Below are positions 44,212-53,665 of a DNA stretch of 64,000 bases, one piece after another. The notes under the pieces are model-generated. The model was not told the origin of the DNA, made no database searches, and saw only the letters and a list, made by a program, of their open reading frames with translations. The position numbers and the translations under genes are program-made. The stretch is taken from NCBI RefSeq assembly GCF_018861315.1, contig NZ_JAHLDL010000014.1:56761-120760 (forward strand), in the 5' to 3' direction. Each line of letters starts with the position of its first letter. Positions within the stretch are counted from its first letter, which is position 1. The stretch is from Clostridium bowmanii (lineage in GTDB: Bacteria > Bacillota > Clostridia > Clostridiales > Clostridiaceae).

Positions 44212-45441
44212 ATGAAAGCAGAAATATTAGCAGTAGGAACGGAAATATTATTAGGTGATATAGTAAATACGAATTCACAATATCTTGCTAAGAGACTTGC
44301 GGATTTAGGCATATCAGTTTATCATCAGTCAGTAGTTGGAGACAATCCACAAAGGTTATTGGAGGCATACAGACTAGCTTTTAGTAGAGCTGACTTAGTT
44401 ATAGCTACTGGGGGACTTGGACCTACAAAGGATGATTTAACAAAGGAAGTAGCTTTTGAGTATTTTGGGAAACAAAGTGTAGTTCATAAGCCCTCTTTAG
44501 AAATTATTGAAAATTATTTTAAATTTATGAATAGACCAATGGTTAAAAGTAATGTTAAACAGGCATATTTTCCAGTAGATGCAGTGATTCTTCCTAATAA
44601 TAACGGTACAGCACCAGGATGCATAATTGAGGAAAATGGAAAAATGGTTGCACTTTTACCTGGACCACCTAGAGAAATGAAGCCTATGTTTGAGGAGACT
44701 GTAGTTCCTTATCTTCAAAAGTATCAGCAGGGTGTACTAGTTTCAAAGGTGCTTAGAGTTATTGGAGTAGGAGAGAGCAGTGCTGAAGAATTGATTGAAG
44801 ATATATTAGATAATCAAAGCAATCCAACTGTAGCACCTTATGCTAAAGATGGAGAAATGATTTTTAGAATAACAGCAAAGGCCAATACGCAGGAGCAAGG
44901 GGTAAAGCTCATGGAGCCTATGGAAGCCATAATACGGAGTAGACTAGGCAGTAATATTTATGGAGAAGGGGATACAACCTTAGAAAATGTACTTGGAGGG
45001 ATGCTTATAGATAAAAAGCTAACCATATCCACTGCTGAATCCTGTACAGGAGGTATGGTTGCAACAAAGCTTATAAATTACCCAGGAATATCTTCTGTGT
45101 TTATGGATGGAGCCGTGACCTATAGCAATGAAGCTAAAATGAGTAGACTAGGAGTTTCCAAAGAAACCTTAGATAAGTATGGTGCAGTAAGTAGTGAGGT
45201 GGCGGCAGAGATGGCACAAGGTATAGCAAAAACTGCAGGCACTGATATTGGGATTTCTACCACAGGAATTGCAGGCCCAGATGGTGGAAGCGACGAAAAA
45301 CCAGTAGGACTTGTGTATGTAGGTCTATATATGAAGGATGAAGTTAAAACAAAAATGTTTAAATTATCTGGTGATAGGCAGAAAATAAGAGAAAGAGCAA
45401 CTATGCAGCTTTTAGATTGGGTTAGAAGAGAACTATTATAA
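44212..45441 (+). CDS. cinA: Competence/damage-inducible protein CinA (nicotinamide-nucleotide amidase)
   Basis: 409 aa. AGAAGGAGG precedes ATG 44212; earlier codons of the open frame lie in the leader. The N-terminal half is a MoCF-like domain (MKAEILAVGTEILLGDIVNTN, IATGGLGPTKDDLTKE, LLPGPPREMKPMF) with ADP-ribose pyrophosphatase activity in some members. The C-terminal half is the PncC-type NMN deamidase (STAESCTGGMVATKLINYPG, TYSNEAK, STTGIAGPDGGSDEKPVGLVYVG). It recycles NMN in NAD metabolism. Often it is near recA; here it is not. Confidence 0.93.
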   Translation: MKAEILAVGTEILLGDIVNTNSQYLAKRLADLGISVYHQSVVGDNPQRLLEAYRLAFSRADLVIATGGLGPTKDDLTKEVAFEYFGKQSVVHKPSLEIIENYFKFMNRPMVKSNVKQAYFPVDAVILPNNNGTAPGCIIEENGKMVALLPGPPREMKPMFEETVVPYLQKYQQGVLVSKVLRVIGVGESSAEELIEDILDNQSNPTVAPYAKDGEMIFRITAKANTQEQGVKLMEPMEAIIRSRLGSNIYGEGDTTLENVLGGMLIDKKLTISTAESCTGGMVATKLINYPGISSVFMDGAVTYSNEAKMSRLGVSKETLDKYGAVSSEVAAEMAQGIAKTAGTDIGISTTGIAGPDGGSDEKPVGLVYVGLYMKDEVKTKMFKLSGDRQKIRERATMQLLDWVRRELL

Positions 45442-45485
45442 ATTACAATTGTAAGCTATATTGGCTGCTACTCACATGTTAATGA

Positions 45486-45515
45486 AAGGCACATATCAAA
45501 ATTGATATGTGCCTT
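45486..45515. terminator. Terminator after cinA
   Basis: AAGGCACATATCAA (45486-45499) pairs perfectly with 45502-45515 across AA. It is placed between convergent cinA and ferritin genes and may serve both. Confidence 0.85.
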
Positions 45516-45575
45516 AAATAATAACTAAACTAATTTAGTTTAGTTATATATGTTACTTCTATGAATTTATAAGTT

Positions 45576-46088
45576 TTATCTAGTAGTAACGGGTGGAACA
45601 AAAACTCTTGCTGCCATTTCTGTATCTAGGAGATAAAGACTTGTAGGGTCAGTTTTAATTCTTTGGAGTCTTTTTATTATGCGACTAAAGTTAGCTTCTT
45701 CCTCTACTTGCTCATCAATAAACCATTTAAGTAAGCTTATTGTAGCATGTTCTCTCTCCTGCGTAGCAATATCAGTAAGATTATAGATTTTGCTAGTTAC
45801 AATTTTTTCATGAGCATAGGATATTTCAAAAGCATCAAGAAGTGATTTATAATCATTTTGAGGGTCTGGCATGCCTTCTAATACTATCCTTCCATTCATT
45901 TCATTTACATAATTATAAAATTTCATAGCATGAAATTTTTCTTCTTCAGCTTGAACTTTGAAGAAATTAGCAAAGCCATCAAAATCCTCTGCGGCACAGT
46001 AAGCAGCCATAGCTAAATAAAGGTGTGCAGAATAAAATTCGAAGTTTATTTGCTTGTTTATTTCATAGAGTAATTTTTCGCTTATCAT
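45576..46088 (-). CDS. ftnA: Ferritin (bacterial non-heme)
   Basis: 170 aa four-helix bundle. Ferroxidase ligands are visible: Glu in NFEFYSAHLYLAM, then EEEKFHAMKFYNYV (E..H) and DEQVEEEANF in the last helix. It stores iron as a 24-mer and protects against iron-driven oxidative stress. Length and motifs match FtnA rather than bacterioferritin (no haem Met pattern seen) or Dps. ATG 46088 follows GAGGA. The 216 bp upstream of its start (46089-46304) are AT-rich; no Fur box was convincing. Confidence 0.93.
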   Translation of the reverse strand: MISEKLLYEINKQINFEFYSAHLYLAMAAYCAAEDFDGFANFFKVQAEEEKFHAMKFYNYVNEMNGRIVLEGMPDPQNDYKSLLDAFEISYAHEKIVTSKIYNLTDIATQEREHATISLLKWFIDEQVEEEANFSRIIKRLQRIKTDPTSLYLLDTEMAARVFVPPVTTR

Positions 46089-46304
46089 AATAATCCTCCT
46101 CGTGTTCCTTTTGGCACAAAATAATAATTATGCCCTTTAAAACGTGTATTTTAAATAGTATATAATACTGTTTGGTATTAATAATTATTTCTAATTAATT
46201 ATTAATATTAAAGAATAACTTTATTATACACCTAATAAATTACACTGTATATATTATTAGCAAATGTTCAAAATATATTAATATATTTCTTTTAGAAGGA
46301 AAAT

Positions 46305-47498
46305 TTAAGGAAGCAATCTTTCTAAATTTATAATCCCAGCACCTTGCATATATTTTGGAGAATTTATTAAACTGGAGGAGACCTTTAGTAAGGCCAGAGT
46401 ATCTTTGAAAGATAAATTATTATTGTTTTCATAGAGTAGAGCGCATATTCCACTTATAAAAGCAGCTGAACATGAAGTTCCTGTGTAGGTGGTATAGAGA
46501 TTAGTGATATGAGCAGGGTAAAGCTTCATACCGCTTTTTTCAGAAACAAATTTTGTGTCTGATATCAAAGAACAAATATCAACACAGGCAGAAATTAAAT
46601 TTGGCTTATCCTGTTTTTTAAAAGGACCACAGGAAGAATAGTCATATATTTTTGGAATCCCTATACTATCATAGCCACCTACAGTTATACAATTACTAAG
46701 GGTTGCTATGCCTCTTATGGAACTTTTAATATTTTTATTACTTCCACTAGGTAGGATTACTACCAGGCCCTTTGAAATTGCAACGTCAAAGAGTTTTGAA
46801 AACAATGAAAGAACGAATTCATCAGTTTCCATAGTTTCAAAAGGAAGGAGAAGAATCTTAATATTAAAGTCAGTGCACTCGTTAATTAAAGTATCTATTG
46901 AAAATAAAATATCAGATATAAAGCCCTTTCCTAATTTATTAAAGGCCTTAATCATATAAATATGGCTAGAACTCGCAACCCCTTTGTACATACCTTTTGA
47001 TCCATAGCCACTCCCACAAATTAATCCACTCATAAAGGTGCCATGACCATTATCATCATAAGGATAGATTGAATTGTTAACAACATCCACAAATTTTTTA
47101 ATCTTATTTACAGGATTCAATAAATCAGAATGCGGATACACACCACTATCAACTATTCCAATGCCAATGCCCTTTCCAGTGAGGTCATAGTTAGTTTGAA
47201 AGGATATACCATTAGAGGCCAAGATGCTATTACCACATAAATATGCATAACAATCAAAAGCTATATACGATACCTGTGGATATTCTAGTAATCTATCAAT
47301 AGCAACAGAGGTTAAAATAGCACAAATACAGTTTACTCCTGGAATATGCCTTAGAATATCACATTTTAAGGATTTAATCTTATCTATGGTTTTGCTTTCA
47401 AGGGATTTGCAGTATATTATTACCCTATAGTTTTCATATAGGTTACTTATCAAAGCATGTCTCAAACTGGGATCTAATTTGTTTTTAAAGGAAAACAT
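46305..47498 (-). CDS. S8 family (subtilisin-like) serine peptidase, without signal peptide
   Basis: 397 aa. The triad is present: Asp in GIGIGIVDSGVYPHSDL, His in DDNGHGTFMSGLICG, Ser in TGTSCSAAFISGICALL. About 105 residues precede the first motif (YRVIIYCKSLESKTIDKIK, then PGVNCICAILTSVAIDRLL), which looks like an inhibitor_I9-type pro-domain. There is no secretion signal or lipobox, so it is probably intracellular or spore-associated. It is shorter than the germination Csp proteases (over 500 aa) and has no C-terminal jelly roll. Monocistronic. Confidence 0.88.
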   Translation of the reverse strand: MFSFKNKLDPSLRHALISNLYENYRVIIYCKSLESKTIDKIKSLKCDILRHIPGVNCICAILTSVAIDRLLEYPQVSYIAFDCYAYLCGNSILASNGISFQTNYDLTGKGIGIGIVDSGVYPHSDLLNPVNKIKKFVDVVNNSIYPYDDNGHGTFMSGLICGSGYGSKGMYKGVASSSHIYMIKAFNKLGKGFISDILFSIDTLINECTDFNIKILLLPFETMETDEFVLSLFSKLFDVAISKGLVVILPSGSNKNIKSSIRGIATLSNCITVGGYDSIGIPKIYDYSSCGPFKKQDKPNLISACVDICSLISDTKFVSEKSGMKLYPAHITNLYTTYTGTSCSAAFISGICALLYENNNNLSFKDTLALLKVSSSLINSPKYMQGAGIINLERLLP

Positions 47499-47610
47499 GT
47501 ATGCCCCCTAATGTATTGTTACATTATTATAGTATATGTATCTTTTTAAAATATGTTAACAATATTTATGAATTGAAGATAATAAGTAATTTAGAAGGGC
47601 ATGATTTAAC

Positions 47611-47658
47611 AAAAAAGTATATATTACTAAAATAAAATTCAGCAATATATACTTTTTT
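47611..47658. terminator. Bidirectional hairpin of the AGTATATATT family
   Basis: AAAAAAGTATATATT (47611-47625) pairs with AATATATACTTTTTT (47644-47658). It shares its stem with the hairpin after acpP. It lies downstream of lysR on the minus strand and upstream of the subtilase gene. Confidence 0.7.
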
Positions 47659-47670
47659 AAGGGTTTCAAT

Positions 47671-47692
47671 AATAAGAATTATAATTCTTATT
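47671..47692 (-). terminator. Palindrome at the lysR stop codon
   Basis: AATAAGAATTA followed at once by its reverse complement (47671-47692), overlapping the lysR stop. It may work with the hairpin at 47611-47658 as the lysR terminator. Confidence 0.5.
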
Positions 47693-48593
47693 ATTCATAT
47701 TCTATTAGTGAAAACATATCCTTGCACATGCTAAAGAAAGCATTAGCAATAGGGGTTAGGGTGCGTTTTGAGTTGATAATCAAATACAGATTTCTTTTTA
47801 ATAGTAAATCTGTAATTTTACTAATCTTTATTTTACTACTATCAATATAATCAAAAGATATTTTCTCGGAAATAATAGATACTCCTGTTCCTAGTTTTAC
47901 AAATTGAAGAAGGTTGTCCAACGTGTTCACTTCACAAAATACGTTTAACAAATCGGGATTTATACCTTTTGATTCAAGCGCTGCATCAAGGGTATTTCTA
48001 GTTGCTGAATTTTTCTCTCTGATTATAAATTTGTATTTCAATAAATCCTTTAAAGTTATTTCATCAGGAACATTCATATCAGTACTAGATATTAAAACTA
48101 AATTATCTTCCGTAAGTTTATAACTTTTAATTTTACAATTTTTTATTGTGGTGCCAACTATTGCAATTTCGCAGTGAAGATCTAAAATTTCTTTTATTAT
48201 ATTTCCAGAACTTTGTTCCGTAATATTAAAACGAACATCTGGGTAAAGATGGCTGAAATTTTTTATAAGGTCTGGAACTAATGAGTTACATGGAGTAGTG
48301 CTAGCTGATAAATTTAAATTTCCAGATATTACAGTATTAAAATTAGAAATATTAGAAATAGCATTATTACGGGTATTTACTATATTAATTGCATATTCTA
48401 AAAAAGATTTACCGGCAGGTGTTAAGTAAACTTCTTTAGAAGTTCTGTCAAAAAGTTGAACATTTAATTCTCTTTCTAAACTAGCTATGTGAGAACTTAT
48501 TGTGGGTTGAGATAAAAAAATTGTACTAGCAGCTCTCGAGAAACTTTTAAACCTGGCTACACTAATGAAAGCTTCAATCTGTTTGAAATCCAT
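47691..48593 (-). CDS. LysR family transcriptional regulator
   Basis: 300 aa. N-terminal winged HTH MDFKQIEAFISVARFKSFSRAAS followed by FLSQPTISSHIASLERELNVQLFDRTSKEVYLT, the standard LysR DNA-binding pattern. The C-terminal periplasmic-binding-like effector domain begins near residue 90 (GNLNLSASTTPCNSLVPDLI). The spacing and sequence resemble the CysL/YtlI/CbbR group, so a role in sulfur or carbon metabolism is possible but not shown. The usual divergently transcribed target is absent; the next gene upstream, 152 bp away on the same strand, is a YdcZ-type transporter. Confidence 0.92.
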   Translation of the reverse strand: MDFKQIEAFISVARFKSFSRAASTIFLSQPTISSHIASLERELNVQLFDRTSKEVYLTPAGKSFLEYAINIVNTRNNAISNISNFNTVISGNLNLSASTTPCNSLVPDLIKNFSHLYPDVRFNITEQSSGNIIKEILDLHCEIAIVGTTIKNCKIKSYKLTEDNLVLISSTDMNVPDEITLKDLLKYKFIIREKNSATRNTLDAALESKGINPDLLNVFCEVNTLDNLLQFVKLGTGVSIISEKISFDYIDSSKIKISKITDLLLKRNLYLIINSKRTLTPIANAFFSMCKDMFSLIEYE

Positions 48594-48745
48594 AAGGGTC
48601 CTCCTTGCATATTCAATATATATAAATATTAGTTCTTTTTAAAGTTTAACATGAATGATTTTCATCTATAATTATGGGGGTATTTATAGTTAATTTCAAT
48701 AGGCAAGTTAAAAAAATAACACTGATAAAAAATAGAAAGAGCTTA

Positions 48746-49174
48746 TTACCCTTTCCACTTAAATACTACTATACCTGCAATCATTATGCCAATGCCTATA
48801 AACTTAGATAAGGCGAACTTAATTTGATCAGCACCAAACATTCCAAAGCTATCAATTATACTAGCTGTTAAAAGTTGTGCAACTAATATTGTTGCAATGG
48901 AGTAAGTTGGTCCTAGGTTTGTTATACCCTGCATAACAGAAAATATAATTATAGAACCTAGGACACCTCCTAGTAAATATAACTTATTTACATCTTTTAT
49001 AGCTTTAAAATTACCATTACCAACTACAAGGAGTATTATTAAGGTGAGAATTAATGCAGTTCCTTGAACGAAAGCATTAGTTTCCCAAAGCCCAATTTTT
49101 TCACTAACCCTTGTATTAAAAACCCCTTGAAAACTCATACAGATGCCTGCAATTATAGAAAATATTAACCCCAA
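48746..49174 (-). CDS. DMT-family transporter of YdcZ type
   Basis: 142 aa with about five hydrophobic spans. It belongs to the short DMT_YdcZ group: MGLIFSIIAGICMSFQGVFNTRVSEKIGLW, LYLLGGVLGSIIIFSVMQGI and GPTYSIATILVAQLLTASIIDSFGMFG. Such half-size proteins work as dimers in the cytoplasmic membrane; substrates are unknown. It is the length of one repeat (half of a 10-TM EamA protein), which is normal for this group and not a truncation. In some genomes YdcZ genes occur in tandem pairs; here only one is present. Confidence 0.88.
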   Translation of the reverse strand: MGLIFSIIAGICMSFQGVFNTRVSEKIGLWETNAFVQGTALILTLIILLVVGNGNFKAIKDVNKLYLLGGVLGSIIIFSVMQGITNLGPTYSIATILVAQLLTASIIDSFGMFGADQIKFALSKFIGIGIMIAGIVVFKWKG

Positions 49175-49259
49175 TTACAATCACACTCCTCTAGGTTAGT
49201 TTACCCAGAATGTGATGTAATATTAAAAAAATAGTTATAAGATATTAAGTAATGATGAT

Positions 49260-49745
49260 TTAATATCCATTATCTTGCCTTTCATGATTAATGTTGTTTT
49301 TATATAAATATGCATTTTCAATATCTTCTTTGGAAAATCCTAAATTTTCACCTAAGCACAAGAAATTCTGAAAAATGTTAAGATAGTTGTCCAATGAAGA
49401 ACAAATTACAAAGTCTGAAATATTTATATATAAATCTAAAAATTGCTCGGATAATTCACCATCAATGTGTTTTACATTTAAAGTAATATCTTCGAAGCTT
49501 TTTTCTAAGCCAATGCTTAAAATAAAATGTATACAATCTACATACTCCTCAAGAATTACATCATTACTTGAGGGCTGTTTTGTACTCCAAAATTTAAAAC
49601 AACGAGTTTCGTTTGCTAGTTCGCCCAGTTCTACTTGAAGAGATAGTACTTTTTTCCGTAATAACGGAATTCCAGCAAGGGAATGTTCTGATTCAATTCG
49701 TTTATCTAAAGCATCTTGCATTTCAAACAATTTTTGTAAGTTCAT
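49260..49745 (-). CDS. Dimeric-type dUTP diphosphatase (all-alpha NTP pyrophosphatase)
   Basis: 161 aa, all-helical. Motifs of the dimeric dUTPase family: MNLQKLFEMQDALDKRI, then the Mg-binding LQVELGELANETRCFKFWS and the second acidic set VILEEYVDCIHFILSIGL. The enzyme hydrolyses dUTP to dUMP, limiting uracil in DNA. This type is typical of Firmicutes and their phages. It has no relation to the trimeric Dut. It is part of a minus-strand run just after the two 2H-phosphoesterase genes (39 bp from the nearer). Confidence 0.85.
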   Translation of the reverse strand: MNLQKLFEMQDALDKRIESEHSLAGIPLLRKKVLSLQVELGELANETRCFKFWSTKQPSSNDVILEEYVDCIHFILSIGLEKSFEDITLNVKHIDGELSEQFLDLYINISDFVICSSLDNYLNIFQNFLCLGENLGFSKEDIENAYLYKNNINHERQDNGY

Positions 49746-49783
49746 TTTTAGACCGCCTTTTCATTGGATTATGCATTTTCATT

Positions 49784-50332
49784 TTACAAAGTGTATTTTT
49801 TAACTACCATTTCATCATTATTATTTATAGGCTTCCATAATTCGATAGAACTAACCCTTATAGTTTTTGGGAAACTTTCATCCTTAGCTAGATGGCAAGC
49901 GGCTAAATATTCACTATCAGACCATTCTCTATCAGCAAAATTAGTATTAGCTAGTGAAATATGTAAATTCCAATTTTCAATATGTTCCCTTACCACAAAT
50001 CCTTGTGAATTTAAAATAGAGTTTATGTTTTTAGATAATTCATACACCGTACCTTTATTTTGAATATTTAAGTTTACAGATTTATATGGAGGATCAAAAC
50101 AAATTACACCATTTAATTCAACTTCAAACTCAGCATAGTCTAAAAGGATATCATTTAAAGAAACATTCAAATTCTCAAGGTCTGGATCAGTTATTATTTC
50201 TAGAGTTATATGAAGTTTAGGTAAATCTGTAGTAGGGCTATATAGACTATACTTTTCACAAATTGACTTTTGAAATAATTCTATATATTTGTAGGAAACT
50301 TTATCAAATAATCCAACTAAGTAGTAAATCAT
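49784..50332 (-). CDS. 2H-phosphoesterase superfamily protein (2'-5' RNA ligase-like)
   Basis: 182 aa. AAGGGTG sits upstream of ATG 50332 (MIYYLVGLFD), better than the GTG at 50341. Two copies of the family motif HxT/S are present: LHITLE (H41, T43) and LHISLA (H124, S126). These form the catalytic site of 2H enzymes that open 2',3'-cyclic phosphates or ligate RNA. The two halves are related beta-alpha lobes. An adjacent paralogue of the same length lacks both histidines. The substrate is unknown. Confidence 0.82.
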   Translation of the reverse strand: MIYYLVGLFDKVSYKYIELFQKSICEKYSLYSPTTDLPKLHITLEIITDPDLENLNVSLNDILLDYAEFEVELNGVICFDPPYKSVNLNIQNKGTVYELSKNINSILNSQGFVVREHIENWNLHISLANTNFADREWSDSEYLAACHLAKDESFPKTIRVSSIELWKPINNNDEMVVKKYTL

Positions 50333-50370
50333 TTTTATCACCCTTAAATTTATAACATATTTTATGGATT

Positions 50371-50919
50371 CTAGTATTCTCTTAGATTGTAAGTTTTAAC
50401 TACCATTTCTTTTTTATTACTAACCTGTTTCCATAATTCAAACCTAGTAACCTTTGCAAATTTAAAAAAATCATCCTTATCTAAAGTAGAATCAATACAA
50501 ATTGATCCTCCATTATATGATTTTTTAATGATGTGATTGGCATTAGCCAGTAAAATACGTAAATCAATATTGTCGTCTTCACTTTTAACATTGAACCCAT
50601 GTAAATCTAAGGTATCTGTAATAGTTCTTGCTAAACGATAAATATACCCTTTATCTTCAATCTTAAGATTAACTTGACTAAAATTTTCACTTAAATTAAT
50701 AGCATTATTTATGTTAACCTTGAAATTTTTATAAGGAACCATGATTTTAGAAATAACCACATCTAATTTTTCTAAATCCGGGTTAGTTATAGAACTTATA
50801 CATATATAAAGATTAGGGGAACTTTTGTATAGTTTATATTTTCTACAAATATCTCTTTGTATATTTTGTATTATAGTATTAGATCCGTCATCAAATAAAG
50901 CAACTAAAAAATATTTCAT
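50371..50919 (-). CDS. Degenerate paralogue of the 2H-phosphoesterase, both histidines lost
   Basis: 182 aa from ATG 50919 (GGAGGAAG upstream), the same length as the neighbour at 49784. The alignment by eye is clear along the whole length: start MKYFLVALFD versus MIYYLVGLFD, ITNPDLEKLDV versus ITDPDLENLNV, and end ELWKQVSNKKEMVVKTYNL versus ELWKPINNNDEMVVKKYTL. The two HxT/S motifs read LYICIS (Y38, C40) and LRILLA (R121, L123). It should therefore be catalytically inactive, yet the frame is intact. A binding or regulatory role, perhaps with its active twin, is possible. The pair is a tandem duplication. Confidence 0.82.
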   Translation of the reverse strand: MKYFLVALFDDGSNTIIQNIQRDICRKYKLYKSSPNLYICISSITNPDLEKLDVVISKIMVPYKNFKVNINNAINLSENFSQVNLKIEDKGYIYRLARTITDTLDLHGFNVKSEDDNIDLRILLANANHIIKKSYNGGSICIDSTLDKDDFFKFAKVTRFELWKQVSNKKEMVVKTYNLREY

Positions 50920-51108
50920 ATTCTTCCTCCGAATAAAATTAATAACCAAGAATGGTTAACATTATTTTGATTAAATTATAACTATATTATAACATAATTT
51001 TTGAGTTTTGTATTTTCTATGTAAATTTATGTATAAGCATTTTTAGCATAATTAATATCATTTAAGTTAATAATAATTTTGTAATAAATTTAAGGAGGTG
51101 CTTTTCAC

Positions 51109-51267
51109 ATGGAACATAATGATAGTATAGGTTGTACAGTAGATGAATGCAAATTCCATTGTCATGATGATAACTATTGTACTTTAAACAAAATCGAAGT
51201 TATAAAACATGAAAGTGTTGCTAAAACACCAGAATGCACAGATTGCGCAAGTTTTAAAATGTCATAA
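51109..51267 (+). CDS. DUF1540 domain protein
   Basis: 52 aa, not in the ORF track because it is short. ATG 51109 follows AAGGAGGTG. Four cysteines in the DUF1540 pattern plus two more are visible: IGCTVDECKFHCHDDNYCTL, then TPECTDCASFKMS. It is a small, probably metal-binding protein widespread in clostridia. The function is not known. A strong terminator follows. Confidence 0.88.
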   Translation: MEHNDSIGCTVDECKFHCHDDNYCTLNKIEVIKHESVAKTPECTDCASFKMS

Positions 51268-51273
51268 TAATAT

Positions 51274-51306
51274 AAAAACCACCTGCTTTTTTAGCGGGTG
51301 GTTTTT
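51274..51306 (+). terminator. Terminator after the DUF1540 gene
   Basis: AAAAACCACCTGC (51274-51286) pairs with GCGGGTGGTTTTT (51294-51306) with one G-T pair, followed by TATAT. Confidence 0.85.
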
Positions 51307-51583
51307 ATATTCTATATTTATTTTATAACTATTATTTCATATAACTCTAATACCCCCATTGCCTTTCTCTGCGTAAAATAACATACATACTTAATAAATT
51401 ACTTTAGCCTAATAATCCGCTGGCTGTTAACCCTATCAATATTAACAAAAAAACAAAAATGAAAAAATACCATTTTACATTTTCAAAATAAATGTTAGAA
51501 TATAATCTAGGTATGGTATAATATATGCGTATATAAAAATAAAAATAATTTAATATATAAGATATAGTGAGGATGATACAAAT

Positions 51584-52840
51584 ATGGATAGATTGGTTAT
51601 TAACGGAGGTCAACCCCTACTTGGTCAAGTAGAAATAAGCGGTGCAAAAAATGCAGCAGTAGCAATTTTACCAATAGCAATAATTGCAAGTAAGGGTAGA
51701 TGTATAATTGAAAATATTCCAGATATAGAAGATGTAAACTGTATCGAAAGAATATTGGAGAGTTTAGGTTGTAAAATTAAAAGAGAAAAAGATTCAGTTT
51801 CTATAGATAGTACAAACATAAATAGCATGGATGCTAATTCAGAAGATGTAAGAGCAATGAGAGCATCATATTATTTGATTGGTGCTCTTTTAGCTAGATT
51901 TAAAAGAGCTAAGGTAGACCTTCCAGGGGGATGTCCTATAGGGGTAAGACCTATAGATCAACATATAAAAGGGTTTGAGGCACTTGGAGCAACTGTAACT
52001 ATTGAGAATGGTGCTGTAAATGTTGAGGCAGATAGACTAATTGGAACTAGCATTTATTTTGATGTAGTCAGTGTTGGTGCAACAATAAATGTGATGGCTG
52101 CTGCAACACTTGCAGAAGGTACAACTATTTTAGAAAATTCTGCGAAAGAACCTCATGTAGTTGACGTAGCTAACTTCTTAAACTCTATGGGAGCTAATGT
52201 TAAAGGCGCAGGTACTGATGTTATAAGGATTATAGGTGTAAAAGAATTAACAGGATGTACTTATAGTGTAATTCCAGATCAAATTGAGGCGGGTACCTTT
52301 ATGATAGCAGCTGCTGCTTGTGGTGGAGAAGTAACTGTAAATAATGTTATCCCAAAACATCTTGAATCAATTTCTGCAAAACTTATGGAAATGGGAGCAG
52401 AAGTACATGAAGGTGGAGACAGTGTTACGGTTAAAGCTAGTGGAAGACTTAAGGCTGTAAATATTAAGACCTTGCCTTACCCTGGATTTCCAACGGATGT
52501 ACAACAACCGATGAATACATTGTTATGTGTTTCGGAGGGCAGAAGCATAATAAATGAAAGCATCTGGGAAGCTAGATTTAAACATGTGGATGAATTAAAA
52601 AAAATGGGGGCTTCCATAAAAGTTGAAGGAAGTGTTGCTACAGTAGATGGTGTCGATAAACTTATTGGAGCTGTGGTAATAGCATCAGATTTAAGAGCTG
52701 GAGCAGCATTAGTTATTGCCGGGCTTATAGCAGAAGGTACTACTGAAATTTTAGGCATAGAACATATTGATAGAGGATATCCAAATATTGAAGAAAAGTT
52801 CAGGAGTATAGGTGCAGATATAAGTAGAGTTAAGGCATAA
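51584..52840 (+). CDS. murA: UDP-N-acetylglucosamine 1-carboxyvinyltransferase
   Basis: 418 aa. The first committed step of peptidoglycan synthesis in the cytosol: enolpyruvyl transfer to UDP-GlcNAc. The fosfomycin-target cysteine is C117 in [19 protein letters not shown]. The N-terminal [20 protein letters not shown] and the [18 protein letters not shown] and [15 protein letters not shown] blocks are intact. Firmicutes usually have two copies; which one this is cannot be told. TATAAT at 51517-51522 lies ahead of it, with a weak -35 (GTTAGA). It is followed 25 bp later by walJ in a cluster with GerMN and rlmH nearby, a common order near the origin. Confidence 0.95.
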   Translation: MDRLVINGGQPLLGQVEISGAKNAAVAILPIAIIASKGRCIIENIPDIEDVNCIERILESLGCKIKREKDSVSIDSTNINSMDANSEDVRAMRASYYLIGALLARFKRAKVDLPGGCPIGVRPIDQHIKGFEALGATVTIENGAVNVEADRLIGTSIYFDVVSVGATINVMAAATLAEGTTILENSAKEPHVVDVANFLNSMGANVKGAGTDVIRIIGVKELTGCTYSVIPDQIEAGTFMIAAAACGGEVTVNNVIPKHLESISAKLMEMGAEVHEGGDSVTVKASGRLKAVNIKTLPYPGFPTDVQQPMNTLLCVSEGRSIINESIWEARFKHVDELKKMGASIKVEGSVATVDGVDKLIGAVVIASDLRAGAALVIAGLIAEGTTEILGIEHIDRGYPNIEEKFRSIGADISRVKA

Positions 52841-52865
52841 CAATTTAAAATTAAAGGAGACAATT

Positions 52866-53651
52866 ATGATTTTTTGTCCATTATATAGTGGGAGTAGTGG
52901 AAATAGCGTATTTGTAGCTTCACAAGACACAAAAATTTTAGTGGATGTTGGTATGCCAGGGAAAAGTATTGAAAGTGCGCTTAAACATATTAATCAAAAT
53001 CCTAATGATATTGATGGTATTTTTATTACTCACGAGCATTCTGATCACATAAAAGGTGCGGGAATTGTTTCTAGAAGATATAACATACCAATATATGCAA
53101 ATGAAGACACTTGGAAAGCTATGGAAAGTAAAATAGGCAATATAAAGGAACATAATATAAAAATTATTAATAGTAATTTTGTGGATATAAATGATATGCA
53201 TATAGTAAACTATAATATATCACATGATGCTGCAGCACCTATAGGATATGCTTTTTATAGTGGAAACAAGAAGGCTTGCATAGCTACAGATTTAGGCTAT
53301 TTTTCTGATGAAGTAAAGAATATAATAAAAGATGCAGATGTAATACTACTGGAGAGTAATCATGATGTTGAAATGGTGAAGTTTGGGCCATATCCTTATC
53401 CTTTAAAAAGAAGAATATTAAGTGATGTGGGTCATTTATCAAACGATGCATGTGGGAAAGCAATAGTAGATATAATTAATGATAAGCAAAAGCATATTAT
53501 TCTAGGTCATTTAAGTAAAACAAATAATTTCCCTGATTTAGCCTATCAGACAGTAATTAATATACTTAAAGATAATTATATTGAAATCGGTAGGGACATT
53601 TCTTTGAATTTAGCTAGAAGGGACATGCCAAGTGATGTAATTGATTTTTAA
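52866..53651 (+). CDS. WalJ/YycJ-like metallo-beta-lactamase fold hydrolase
   Basis: 261 aa. Metallo-hydrolase motif ITHEHSDHIKGAG (HxHxDH), upstream LYSGSSGNSVFVAS and LVDVGMPGKSI, then further ligands in NISHDAAAPIGYAF, IATDLGYFSDE and HLS. The end has LGHLSKTNNFPDLAY. This is the pattern of YycJ/WalJ, the hydrolase linked to the WalRK locus in bacilli and thought to act on nucleic acid. In clostridia it is found in this murA-rlmH neighbourhood without WalRK, as here. ATG 52866 follows AAAGGAG. Confidence 0.9.
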   Translation: MIFCPLYSGSSGNSVFVASQDTKILVDVGMPGKSIESALKHINQNPNDIDGIFITHEHSDHIKGAGIVSRRYNIPIYANEDTWKAMESKIGNIKEHNIKIINSNFVDINDMHIVNYNISHDAAAPIGYAFYSGNKKACIATDLGYFSDEVKNIIKDADVILLESNHDVEMVKFGPYPYPLKRRILSDVGHLSNDACGKAIVDIINDKQKHIILGHLSKTNNFPDLAYQTVINILKDNYIEIGRDISLNLARRDMPSDVIDF

Positions 53652-53665
53652 AGGAGAGGTCAAAT

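Noticed and set aside
46305..47498. Assignment of the S8 peptidase as a Csp germination protease.
   Set aside because: It is about 150 residues shorter than Csp proteins, and no sleC or second csp gene is nearby.
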